64,000 bases of DNA from Jilunia laotingensis (GTDB taxonomy: Bacteria > Bacteroidota > Bacteroidia > Bacteroidales > Bacteroidaceae). This document shows, piece after piece, positions 45,321 to 54,140 of the stretch (the first letter of the stretch is position 1; the number at the start of each line of letters is the position of its first letter). The notes under the pieces are model-generated. The model was not told the origin of the DNA. It did not search any database and saw only the letters and a list, made by a program, of their open reading frames with translations. Both the position numbers and the translations under genes were made by a program. The stretch spans positions 186,001 through 250,000 of the forward strand of contig NZ_JACRTF010000001.1 in assembly GCF_014385165.1 (NCBI RefSeq), given 5' to 3'.

Positions 45321-45350
45321 CAAAGTTATAATAAAATTCATTATTACAAA
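45321..45350 (-). promoter_or_regulatory. Promoter of the PqqD-ABC-kinase-peptidase operon
   Basis: On the reverse strand TTTG (45347-45350), an 18-base spacer and TAACTTTG (45321-45328) match the Bacteroides -33/-7 consensus well. The predicted start is about 40 bases ahead of the PqqD ATG. It is the best promoter match in the window. Confidence 0.65.
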
Positions 45351-45733
45351 ATAAAATCAGAAACAAATATTTTCGATATTCATTTCTGGAATTGGAAATT
45401 ATTTTTTGTATAACGTGATTACATATACATTATATTAAAGACATAATAGTACATCAAATCTATCATGATATTGATTAAAGCATATTAATTTGATATATAG
45501 TGCAATTTGATGTAGTGGAGTTGATACTGTAATTGCTCTCTAAAATCGTATTAATATGATAGAAGTTATTATCATTTTCCCTATTTATTACCGATATTCC
45601 AATTTTTCTTAGAATAAAATACAAAAAAAAGAGTTTTCTTTTTGAATTTAGAAAATTTATTTTCTTTACATAAGCAAATAATAATAAAATTATTTTTTAT
45701 TTACTTATATAAAGTATAAATATATCTATATTA
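45351..45733. other. Very AT-rich intergenic stretch, no gene seen
   Basis: About 380 bases of almost pure A/T between the peptide-type cluster and the polysaccharide locus. I looked for a small precursor-peptide gene on both strands and saw none. A 19-base sequence GAATTTAGAAAATTTATTT at 45644-45662 is an inverted copy of the outer edge of module D (39108-39126). Confidence 0.6.
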
Positions 45734-46684
45734 TTATACATTTAAATGCAGCTTAAAGTATTTCTTCATAAAGATTACATATATAATGCTCAACGTAAAT
45801 ATACTTATCAAAAGATACCAATATCCAAATTCTCGAAATTCCAAATAGCCAATGTTGATAACACTTTGCATCCCCATATAAACAAATGCTACTTTTACAT
45901 GAGGTATTCCCAATTCGTTAGCCATAATCTGGTATAAATGACAGCGATGAGGAAAGCGAATATCTTCATGAATAATTATTCTATGAATAATAGTCAATAC
46001 ACTATCAATTCCATAAACGGACAGGAAAACAAGCCAGGTAAAATCATTTGTTTTTACGATCAACAACCCTATCATAAAAACAATAATAAAAGCAATACCT
46101 ACAGAGCCCACATCCCCTACAAAACATTTCGCTTTCTGACGGAAATTAAATAAGCAAAATACAATTACTGAACATAGTACAGTCAATATAAAAGTCTGCT
46201 CGACAAACTTAACTACAAACTCATTGATATAAGCCAAAGAAACAAGGGTAACAAGCGAGAAACCACATGTTATACCATTAATTCCATCCATAAAATTATA
46301 AGCATTAATAATGCCCACACCAATAATCAATATCGCTAAAATGCCCCATAGCGGCAATGTAAAAATATCCCATTGCATACACAGCAGAAACATCGCAGCA
46401 AAATGAAAGATTAATCGTATCGCTTGAGAGATTGGACGTATATCATCCCAAAAACTGATAAAAGTTATAAGTGTTAGCCCCAGCAGAAACCAAGGATATT
46501 GTATTGGATGAGCAATAAAAAAGAACAAAGTCCCAAAATAAAAAATAATTCCTCCACCTCTAAGCGCAACATGTTTATGCGAACTGCGTTTATCTGGTTT
46601 ATCTACGATATTATATTTATACGCAAAATAAATATATAATAATTCAGTAAAAAATAACAGTATTAAAATAATAGGATAATACAT
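45734..46684 (-). CDS. Polyprenyl-phosphate GlcNAc/sugar-1-phosphate transferase (WecA/WbpL-like)
   Basis: This 316-residue membrane enzyme has about nine hydrophobic segments and PNPT-family motifs: VDKPDKRSSHKHVALRGGGI, FMDGINGI, VGDVGSVG and the loop HRCHLYQ. It starts polysaccharide repeat units by moving a sugar-phosphate to undecaprenyl phosphate. It is the last gene of the locus as transcribed. A second, unrelated initiating transferase occurs at 50189. Confidence 0.9.
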   Translation of the reverse strand: MYYPIILILLFFTELLYIYFAYKYNIVDKPDKRSSHKHVALRGGGIIFYFGTLFFFIAHPIQYPWFLLGLTLITFISFWDDIRPISQAIRLIFHFAAMFLLCMQWDIFTLPLWGILAILIIGVGIINAYNFMDGINGITCGFSLVTLVSLAYINEFVVKFVEQTFILTVLCSVIVFCLFNFRQKAKCFVGDVGSVGIAFIIVFMIGLLIVKTNDFTWLVFLSVYGIDSVLTIIHRIIIHEDIRFPHRCHLYQIMANELGIPHVKVAFVYMGMQSVINIGYLEFREFGYWYLLISIFTLSIIYVIFMKKYFKLHLNV

Positions 46685-46726
46685 TATACTTTATCAATTC
46701 GACAAACAGAAATTAATTCAAAATCA

Positions 46727-47620
46727 TTATATCTTGAAATGATCTAATACATTCATTGGCTCCCATCCTAATTCCCGTCTCGCTTTTTCATTATTAAAAG
46801 TAAGTGATTTAGTAATTTTATGCAATGTCAAGGTATTTAGTAAAACATTACTGCCAAAACAATCTCCTATAAATGCCATACATTTAGCAACCCAATAGGG
46901 GATTGAAAACGGTAAAGGCTTCCCAAGTAATCGGCTAATTATGATTTCTAATTCTTTGAAAGTAGGCTTATAAGTATCACAAACATTATAAATTCCTCCT
47001 TTAGCTATCAAAAGAGGCACTAAATTTGCAATATCTTGTACCATTAACAGGCTTTTTTTACATTTTCCATTCGAAATACTCAGATATCTTCTCGTACGAA
47101 TACCTTTTATCATATAGCCTAAAGTCCCCGGTGGATTAGGTCCAACTATCAAAGATGGACGAATAATACTCAAAACTACATTATGCTCACGACACCAATC
47201 TTTCAAATACAATTCTGCTTTTTTTTTGCTTTCCGCATATGGAGTCATTCCATTCAATGGATGCTCTTCCGTAATATCATTACCGAACTCACAGCCATAT
47301 ACTGCTACCGTACTAATGAAAATAAAGGCTTTCGGAATACCACTTTTCTCTAAAGCCATACATATATTTTTACTACCTTGAAAGTTTATATCAAAAAAAG
47401 CCTGTTTCTCTTCTTCTGTCTTAGGAATGCAATGGGCTTTCCCCGCTGCATGAAGAACAATATCATACGCCTCTTTAAGGCATGGAATTTCTTTAGCTAA
47501 ATCAACACAATAATCATTCTGAGAAGATAATCCTAAAGTGCTTACAATGTATCTGTTCTTCAACAAAGGAAGCACATTCGTTCCCACAAACCCAAATGCG
47601 CCCGTAAATAGGAGTTTCAT
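46727..47620 (-). CDS. NAD-dependent epimerase/dehydratase (SDR)
   Basis: This 297-residue extended short-chain dehydrogenase has the dinucleotide motif TGAFGFVGTNV and the catalytic YAESK motif. This type usually follows a WecA-like transferase and is thought to reduce or epimerise the sugar of the first unit. It lies 43 bp before the transferase gene. The exact substrate is not readable. Confidence 0.87.
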   Translation of the reverse strand: MKLLFTGAFGFVGTNVLPLLKNRYIVSTLGLSSQNDYCVDLAKEIPCLKEAYDIVLHAAGKAHCIPKTEEEKQAFFDINFQGSKNICMALEKSGIPKAFIFISTVAVYGCEFGNDITEEHPLNGMTPYAESKKKAELYLKDWCREHNVVLSIIRPSLIVGPNPPGTLGYMIKGIRTRRYLSISNGKCKKSLLMVQDIANLVPLLIAKGGIYNVCDTYKPTFKELEIIISRLLGKPLPFSIPYWVAKCMAFIGDCFGSNVLLNTLTLHKITKSLTFNNEKARRELGWEPMNVLDHFKI

Positions 47621-47645
47621 TATTTGAATAAAACAGTGAATTCAA

Positions 47646-48398
47646 TTATTGAAAATATTGTCTCAATTTAGGAATCAACCTATAAAATGGATAAAATCCC
47701 CCCATTCTAATACCATTCTTCTTAAAAGCATGCATACACTCAAAATTAGCTTTGCAGATATTTTTTAAGCTATTACTTGTAACTCCTCCCAGCCTCATTT
47801 TAACAAGTGAATCTTCCAAATAAACCATAAAAATAGCATCCTTCTCAACAAAACGTAACATCAACTCAAAGTCTGCGGCTAATTTGTAACTGAGATCAAA
47901 CAAACCATACTTCATATAAACTTCTCTTTTCACATAAAAAGTGGGATGAGCAGGATGCCATCCTTTACTAAAAGGTCGTTGCTTCCCCGTTATCCAATGT
48001 CGTATAATTCGATTCACATTATTTTTAGCAACGTAGTATAGATCTGCGTATACACAATCTGCATCAGGATTTTGAAGAAAACATCTCATTATTTTTTCTA
48101 CAGCAGTATTCTCAGCAAATAAATCATCCGAATTAATAAATCCGATAACTTCCCCTGTTGCCATTAAGACTCCCTTATTCATCGCATCATAAAGTCCTCT
48201 ATCCTTCTCACTAATCCAGCATAAACGTCCATTAAATCGAGGTTCGTATTCCTTTATCATAGACAAAGTTTCATCGCTTGACACACCGTCCACAATAATA
48301 TATTCAATATTTGGGTAAGTTTGTGAAAGTACCGAACGAATCGTGGAACGAAGTGTTTTTTGGCTATTAAAAGTGACTGTGATAAGAGATATCTTCAT
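47646..48398 (-). CDS. Family 2 glycosyltransferase
   Basis: This 250-residue protein begins SLITVTFNSQKTLRSTI, with EYIIVDGVSSDETL and GFINSDDLF (the DxD-type motif), all in a GT-A fold. It has no membrane anchor, so it works at the inner membrane surface on lipid-linked sugars. The donor and acceptor are unknown. It lies 26 bp ahead of the epimerase gene in the same operon. Confidence 0.88.
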   Translation of the reverse strand: MKISLITVTFNSQKTLRSTIRSVLSQTYPNIEYIIVDGVSSDETLSMIKEYEPRFNGRLCWISEKDRGLYDAMNKGVLMATGEVIGFINSDDLFAENTAVEKIMRCFLQNPDADCVYADLYYVAKNNVNRIIRHWITGKQRPFSKGWHPAHPTFYVKREVYMKYGLFDLSYKLAADFELMLRFVEKDAIFMVYLEDSLVKMRLGGVTSNSLKNICKANFECMHAFKKNGIRMGGFYPFYRLIPKLRQYFQ

Positions 48399-48452
48399 TA
48401 GAAAAACAAATCTATTCTATCATTATTCTCCAATAATGATAGAATTCCATGA

Positions 48453-49583
48453 TCAGGACAATTTAATACATTCTACCACCCTTATTATATCTTCATCTGT
48501 CAAAGTAGGACTTGATGGTAAACACAAACCAATATTAAAAAGGTACTCACTCGTGCCGTTCCCATAAAACGGTGCATCAGCAAACACTGGCTGCAGGTGC
48601 ATGGGTTTCCATAGAGGACGAGTTTCAATATTCTCCGCATCCAATTTCAAACGAATATCTTCACGAGTTTTACCAGCAATCTCAGAATCTACTAAAATGC
48701 AAGTCAACCAAAAGTTAGAATTAAAATGATCATTAAAATTTTGCAGTACAGAAATTCCTGGAACATTTTTCAATAATTTCGTATATAATCCATGTATTTC
48801 CCTTCTCCTAGTAATGTGTTCATCAAGTACAAACATTTGCCCACGGCCAATACCCGCACAAATATTACTCATACGATAATTGTAACCAATATGAGTATGC
48901 TGATAATGAGGAGCTGCATCACGTGCTTGAGTCGCATAAAATTTCGTACGTTTTGCTTCCTCTTCTGTTCGACAAACTAAAGCACCACCACCTGAAGTTG
49001 TAATCATTTTATTGCCATTAAATGACAATGCAGCTAATTCTCCGAATGTGCCACATTTTTGCCCATCAAAAACCGCCCCTAAAGCCTCAGCCGCATCTTC
49101 TAATACAGGAATATTATAGTAATTAGCAATTTCCATAATTTGATCAATTTTAGCAGGCATACCGTAAAGATGCACAGGAATGATCACCTTGGGAAGTTTT
49201 CCGGTTTTACGTAATCTATCTTTTATGGCCTCATTTAAAAGTACAGGATCCATATTCCATGTATCTTTCTCACTATCAACAAATACAGGTTTTGCTCCCA
49301 AATAAACAATGGGATTTGCAGAAGCTGCAAAAGTAAAACTTTGGCAAATTATTTCATCACCAGGTTTTACTCCGAATAGTATCAAACCTAAATGAAGTGC
49401 TGCCGTACCTGCACTCAATGCCACTACGTGACGTTCTTCATTTAAATATTCACTTAAAGATTTCTCAAAGGCATCTACATTGGGTCCCAATGGTACTACC
49501 CAATTCGTATCAAATGCTTCTTTTATAAAGTCCTGCTCACGACCAGACATATGAGCAAGCGAAAGCCAGATTCTATTATTCAT
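48453..49583 (-). CDS. DegT/DnrJ/EryC1/StrS sugar aminotransferase (PglE-like)
   Basis: This 376-residue PLP enzyme carries the PLP lysine in SFNGNKMITTSGGG and the HVVALSAGTAALHLG region near residue 55. With the acetyltransferase and sugar transferase that precede it, it resembles a PglE-PglD-PglC set that makes and loads a diacetamido-trideoxy sugar. The matching 4,6-dehydratase (PglF) is not in the window. Confidence 0.92.
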   Translation of the reverse strand: MNNRIWLSLAHMSGREQDFIKEAFDTNWVVPLGPNVDAFEKSLSEYLNEERHVVALSAGTAALHLGLILFGVKPGDEIICQSFTFAASANPIVYLGAKPVFVDSEKDTWNMDPVLLNEAIKDRLRKTGKLPKVIIPVHLYGMPAKIDQIMEIANYYNIPVLEDAAEALGAVFDGQKCGTFGELAALSFNGNKMITTSGGGALVCRTEEEAKRTKFYATQARDAAPHYQHTHIGYNYRMSNICAGIGRGQMFVLDEHITRRREIHGLYTKLLKNVPGISVLQNFNDHFNSNFWLTCILVDSEIAGKTREDIRLKLDAENIETRPLWKPMHLQPVFADAPFYGNGTSEYLFNIGLCLPSSPTLTDEDIIRVVECIKLS

Positions 49584-49593
49584 AAATTACATA

Positions 49594-50178
49594 TTACAAA
49601 TTCTTCACTACTTTACAACGATTCCCTACCGCTAATACATGATCCGGAATATCTTTTGCCACAACGGAACCAGCTCCAATCACACTCCAACAACCTATTT
49701 TAACCCCGGGAATAATAGTTGTCCCCGCACCTATCAACACACCCTCTCCTATTTCCACATTTCCACAAAGTGTGCAGTGAGGAGAGATATGCACATAGTC
49801 CCCGATTAAACTCTCATGATCTATAGAAGCCCCTGTGTTAATAATACAATGTTTTCCAATATTTACATCGGATTGTATAATTGCTCCTTGCATTACTACA
49901 GTTCCTTTATCAATGTTTGTTTTAGCGGAAATAATTGCTGAAGGATGAAAGGCCTGACCGATAGTTACTGATACAGACTCCGCTATCTTTTTACGGATAT
50001 TATTATTTCCAATGCTAATAAGCAATGGTCCTTTTATTTCTGACGTATGTAAAACGGGATAATCAAAAAGATTATTAATTGTTTCATTGTCGTCAAACAG
50101 CGCTTCAATCGGTTCATTAATAGCATGCAAAATATCAATAATCACTTTAGCATGTCCACTGGCACCATATAAATACAT
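49594..50178 (-). CDS. NeuD/PglD-like sugar O- or N-acetyltransferase
   Basis: This 194-residue protein has a small Rossmann-like N-terminal domain (YLYGASGHAKVIID) followed by left-handed beta-helix hexapeptide repeats (about 85-180, for example IGEGVLIGAGTTIIPG). In PglD it N-acetylates the 4-amino group after the aminotransferase. It sits between the sugar transferase (10 bp) and aminotransferase (10 bp) genes, which supports this reading. Confidence 0.9.
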   Translation of the reverse strand: MYLYGASGHAKVIIDILHAINEPIEALFDDNETINNLFDYPVLHTSEIKGPLLISIGNNNIRKKIAESVSVTIGQAFHPSAIISAKTNIDKGTVVMQGAIIQSDVNIGKHCIINTGASIDHESLIGDYVHISPHCTLCGNVEIGEGVLIGAGTTIIPGVKIGCWSVIGAGSVVAKDIPDHVLAVGNRCKVVKNL

Positions 50179-50188
50179 TTTTTATCAA

Positions 50189-50797
50189 TTAATTATTTCC
50201 AGTAAAAGGTTCCATTGTCGTGGATGCATTCGAATTAATGTCTTCACGTGCAAAGACCTTTTTTATTGTTAGAAAAGCTGTTTTCGCATCCAAAAGCAAA
50301 GAGCAATGCTCCACATACCATACATCTAGTTCAAATTTCTTTGTCCAAGAAATTGCATTACGCCCATTTACCTGTGCCCAACCTGTAATACCCGGACGAA
50401 CCTCATGGCGACGAGCCTGCTCTCTGCTATAAAGAGGCAGATATTGAGGCAATAAAGGGCGAGGTCCAATTAATGCCATATCACCTTTTATGACATTTAT
50501 CAACTGAGGTAATTCATCAATAGAAGTCGAACGAATAAACCGACCTATTTTAGTCAAACGTTGTTCATCAGAAAGTAAATTACCAAATGAATCACGTTCG
50601 TCAGTCATAGTTTTAAATTTAATAACTTTAAAGATTTTAGCATGTCGCCCCGGTCTTTCTTGCAAAAAAAAAGCACCAGCACCCTTGTTTGCAAAATGAA
50701 GCCCCAATCCAGTAAGTACTAATATTGGCCAAATAATTATCAATATCGCCAAGCTTATAATAAAATCTAGGAATCGTTTAAAATAATCACGATACAT
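50189..50797 (-). CDS. Bacterial sugar transferase (PglC-like phosphoglycosyl transferase)
   Basis: This 202-residue protein has one N-terminal re-entrant helix (about 8-35), KFKTMTDERD, the catalytic DELPQLINVIKGDMALIGPRP block and PGITGWAQVNGRN. It transfers a phosphosugar to undecaprenyl phosphate. The gene overlaps the GT4 gene by 11 bp. It is a second initiating enzyme in the same locus. Confidence 0.92.
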   Translation of the reverse strand: MYRDYFKRFLDFIISLAILIIIWPILVLTGLGLHFANKGAGAFFLQERPGRHAKIFKVIKFKTMTDERDSFGNLLSDEQRLTKIGRFIRSTSIDELPQLINVIKGDMALIGPRPLLPQYLPLYSREQARRHEVRPGITGWAQVNGRNAISWTKKFELDVWYVEHCSLLLDAKTAFLTIKKVFAREDINSNASTTMEPFTGNN

Positions 50798-52013
50798 GAG
50801 AATGAATTGTTTTAAATACCTTCTGCAAAGTTTCTACAAATTTATCAGACAATACAGATTTGTCAAACATCTTTAACGATAATTCTCGTGCATTCCTTCC
50901 CCATTCATCCAATTGTTTTTTCTGATTCTTATACCATAACAACTTATTTGCAAAATCTGATGGATCATCCGGATCAACATAAAAGCCACAGTTATATTTT
51001 TCGACAAGATCTTTTGTCCATCCTGCAGAATTAACAATTATGGGTTTTCCTGCAGAAAGAGAATCAAACAGTTTATTAGGAGAGTTTGTATATAGAATGG
51101 GAATATTCTTAAAACAAGTCAAACTAACATCACAACAATTAACAATTTCGGAAGTAATAAATGAGTCATATTGTCCTAAGAAGAAAACATTTTTCAGTTC
51201 CAATTCTCTAACTTTACTCTGAAGAACTGGCAAAGTAGAACCATCTCCCAGTATTAAAAAATTCACTGACATTTCATCTCTTTCCTGAAGTGCTTTAGCC
51301 GTTTCAATAATGTATTCTAATCCATTAGCAATTCCCATTGAGCCAAAATGAATTACATTAAAATTATCACATTGTATACCGAATTGTTCTATTATATCAA
51401 TAGATAATTCTCGTGGATAAAAAAGATCCGGTTTAGACATATTAGGTATTACACATATTTTTTTATCGGAAATCCCACATTTCAGAACTCCATCCCTCAT
51501 ACCGGGAGATAAAGTTATAATATATTCTGATTTTTTATATACAAACTTTTCAAATGCACGTAGTAAATATATAATAAGCTTATTTCTGATAGCTCCAACT
51601 TGGATAGGAAATTCCGGCCACAAATCTCTAACTTCAAAAACATAATTCCAACCCTTCAAAAACCTAAGATATAAAGCTACTATCCCTACTGTCAAAGGAG
51701 TAGATGTTGCAAATACTATATCAACATCTTTCTCTTTAGATGCCACCCGAATAGAATTTACCATAAACATCCAAAATGATTTTAATTTACGTAACTTCGA
51801 GAAATATTGACTATACTCATTTTTCACATAAATGACATCAATACCTTCTACGTTAATACGACCAGCATTTGGATGTTTAAAAGCATTTGTTGATGTAATC
51901 AATGTAACCTGATGCCCTTTTTCTAATAACTTCCGGGCAAACCAATAAGAACGATTAGCACCATGTTCATCAGGAGTTACAAAATATTGATGAATATATA
52001 ATACTTTCATCAT
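50787..52013 (-). CDS. Family 4 glycosyltransferase (WbuB-like)
   Basis: This 408-residue protein is a GT-B fold enzyme with N-terminal LYIHQYFVTPDEHGANRSYW, VHFGSMGIANGLEYI, and the C-terminal nucleotide-sugar motif NSPNKLFDSLSAGKPIIVN. It shares a 4-bp overlap with the UDP-glucose dehydrogenase gene and 11 bp with the sugar transferase gene, so all three are translated together. Confidence 0.9.
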   Translation of the reverse strand: MMKVLYIHQYFVTPDEHGANRSYWFARKLLEKGHQVTLITSTNAFKHPNAGRINVEGIDVIYVKNEYSQYFSKLRKLKSFWMFMVNSIRVASKEKDVDIVFATSTPLTVGIVALYLRFLKGWNYVFEVRDLWPEFPIQVGAIRNKLIIYLLRAFEKFVYKKSEYIITLSPGMRDGVLKCGISDKKICVIPNMSKPDLFYPRELSIDIIEQFGIQCDNFNVIHFGSMGIANGLEYIIETAKALQERDEMSVNFLILGDGSTLPVLQSKVRELELKNVFFLGQYDSFITSEIVNCCDVSLTCFKNIPILYTNSPNKLFDSLSAGKPIIVNSAGWTKDLVEKYNCGFYVDPDDPSDFANKLLWYKNQKKQLDEWGRNARELSLKMFDKSVLSDKFVETLQKVFKTIHSHVS

Positions 52014-53317
52014 CCAATTTTTAAATATTCAAATCCATTTTGAATAGCTTCTGAAAGAACATTCCGGCCATCAATTATGACAGGATTCGGTTTCATTAAA
52101 CGTTTTATTGCCTCCCAGCTAGGTATTCGAAATTCTTTCCATTCAGTCACATGAAATATAACATCTGCATCAATTACAGCATCATACATATTATCTGCAT
52201 AACTTATTCTATCACCAACCCTTTTCTTACACTCATCCATCGCTACCGGATCATAAGCACAAACCTCACAACCCGCTTTCAGTAAGCTATCAATCAACAC
52301 CAATGCTGGCGCCTCCCGCATATCATCTGTTTCCGGTTTAAATGCCAATCCCCAAATAGCTACCTTACGCCCTGCGACATCCCCATCGTATCTTTTTTTG
52401 AATTTCTCAAACAATACGTTCTTTTGTATAACATTTACCTCTTCTACAGCATTAAGAACACGCATAGTGTATCCATTTACACTTGCAGTTTTTATCAATG
52501 CCTTTACATCTTTAGGAAAACAAGATCCTCCATATCCACACCCTGAATAAAGAAATTTACTTCCGATACGGCTGTCTGTCCCTATGCCTTTGCGCACCAT
52601 ATTTACATCTGCTCCCACTAGCTCACAAAGATTTGCTATATCATTCATAAAGCTTATTCGAGTAGCCAACATTGAATTTGCTGCATATTTAGTCATTTCT
52701 GCAGAAGGAATGTCCATAAATATCACACGGAAATTATTCAATAACATAGGTTTATAAAGACGAGTCATTAATTCTCTAGACTTTTCCGACTCCACTCCTA
52801 CTACAACCCTGTCAGGCTTCATGAAATCATCAATAGCATTGCCTTCTTTTAAGAATTCAGGATTAGAAGCAACATCGAATTCTATACTTACCCCCCTCTT
52901 ATTCAATTCGGCTTGAATAACGGTTTTCATCTTTTCGGCCGTCCCCACGGGTACTGTGCTTTTAGTCACGACAAGAAGATACTTATTCATGTTCCATCCT
53001 ATTGTCTTTGCAACTTCAAGCACATATTTTAAGTCTGCGCTACCATCCTCACAGGGAGGAGTTCCTACTGCAATAAATATAACTTCTACCTGATTTAATA
53101 TAGATGCCAAATCCGTTTCAAACTCCAATCGGCCTGCTTTTACATTACGAACAACCATACTTGCCAAATTTGGCTCATATATTGGAATTATTCCAGCCTT
53201 CAATTTTTCTATCTTATCTATGTCAACATCTACACATATCACATTTGCACCCAGCTCTGCAAAGCATGTTCCAGAAACAAGACCCACGTATCCTGTACCA
53301 ACAATAGCTATATTCAT
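52010..53317 (-). CDS. ugd: UDP-glucose 6-dehydrogenase
   Basis: This 435-residue enzyme oxidises UDP-glucose to UDP-glucuronate. It has the N-terminal NAD motif GTGYVGLVSGTCFAE, the catalytic cysteine in YGGSCFPKDVKAL and the C-terminal domain AFKPETDDMREAPA. It supplies a uronic acid donor for the repeat unit. It overlaps the GT2 gene by 4 bp and GT4 by 4 bp. Confidence 0.95.
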   Translation of the reverse strand: MNIAIVGTGYVGLVSGTCFAELGANVICVDVDIDKIEKLKAGIIPIYEPNLASMVVRNVKAGRLEFETDLASILNQVEVIFIAVGTPPCEDGSADLKYVLEVAKTIGWNMNKYLLVVTKSTVPVGTAEKMKTVIQAELNKRGVSIEFDVASNPEFLKEGNAIDDFMKPDRVVVGVESEKSRELMTRLYKPMLLNNFRVIFMDIPSAEMTKYAANSMLATRISFMNDIANLCELVGADVNMVRKGIGTDSRIGSKFLYSGCGYGGSCFPKDVKALIKTASVNGYTMRVLNAVEEVNVIQKNVLFEKFKKRYDGDVAGRKVAIWGLAFKPETDDMREAPALVLIDSLLKAGCEVCAYDPVAMDECKKRVGDRISYADNMYDAVIDADVIFHVTEWKEFRIPSWEAIKRLMKPNPVIIDGRNVLSEAIQNGFEYLKIG

Positions 53318-54129
53318 TTGTATCTAATTATAAAAAGTCTACGATAAGGAGCTAAAACTCTATTAATGCCAAAAAGGATATTGGTTTTATGAAACCGACG
53401 AATAAATAAGCTCAAAAAAGCCAATGATAAATTGAAAGATATTTTTATATCTTCTTTAAAATTCCGCTTTTGACGGGATAAAGAATCTGATCTTACTCTT
53501 CTATAGTAAATGGAATGCTCATCCGCAATAATCACTTTTTCTATCTTATCTGAAATTAAAAACATAAAAAGAGCATCTTCTCCATTTTTAAATTTAACAT
53601 TAAAACGAGAATCACCAATTACGGATCTAGGAATTAATTTACAACAACTAGATGAAAAGAAACGTCTGACCAAAAATTTGTTGCAAGAAAATCCATACTT
53701 CTTTAACCTCGCATAAGTATATGCGATATAATCATCTTTGGTATTCTCCAAACGATCGACAAATGCACGTACGTTACTTACCACAATAGATTTATTCTCT
53801 ATTAATGAAATCATATTTTCTAAATATGTTTGAGATACTATATCATCATCATCTACAAAACAAATATATTTCCCCCTTGCATAATCTAAAGCAATATTAC
53901 GTGCATTAGAAACTCCCGGTTCCATGCTATAAAAAAGTTTAAATTGCAAACCTTTGGCTTGATTTAAAATATCTAATGCATAACTAATATAAGAATAATC
54001 ACATCCATTTACAACAACAATAACTTCAATTTTCTCTTTTGCAAATGTTTGTGTGTATATTGAAGAGATACAATCTCCAAAATAGCTACTAGGTTTATAA
54101 GAAGGAATTATAACAGATATATCAATCAT
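53314..54129 (-). CDS. Family 2 glycosyltransferase
   Basis: This 271-residue protein has the GT-A motifs SVIIPSYKPSSYFG, VIVVVNGCD and YICFVDDDDIV. It lies between the EpsG-type polymerase (11 bp) and ugd (4-bp overlap). The base composition is AT-richer than the genes to its left, like the whole 53-61 kb stretch. Confidence 0.88.
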   Translation of the reverse strand: MIDISVIIPSYKPSSYFGDCISSIYTQTFAKEKIEVIVVVNGCDYSYISYALDILNQAKGLQFKLFYSMEPGVSNARNIALDYARGKYICFVDDDDIVSQTYLENMISLIENKSIVVSNVRAFVDRLENTKDDYIAYTYARLKKYGFSCNKFLVRRFFSSSCCKLIPRSVIGDSRFNVKFKNGEDALFMFLISDKIEKVIIADEHSIYYRRVRSDSLSRQKRNFKEDIKISFNLSLAFLSLFIRRFHKTNILFGINRVLAPYRRLFIIRYK

Positions 54130-54140
54130 AAAATAGCAAA

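Noticed and set aside
40976..45350. A complete lasso-peptide cluster
   Set aside because: No asparagine-synthetase-like cyclase and no B2 transglutaminase-like protease were found on either strand, and there is no Thr at -2 of the candidate leaders.
45351..45733. A precursor peptide gene directly upstream of the PqqD gene
   Set aside because: No start codon followed by a sensible short frame was seen; the stretch is almost entirely A/T.
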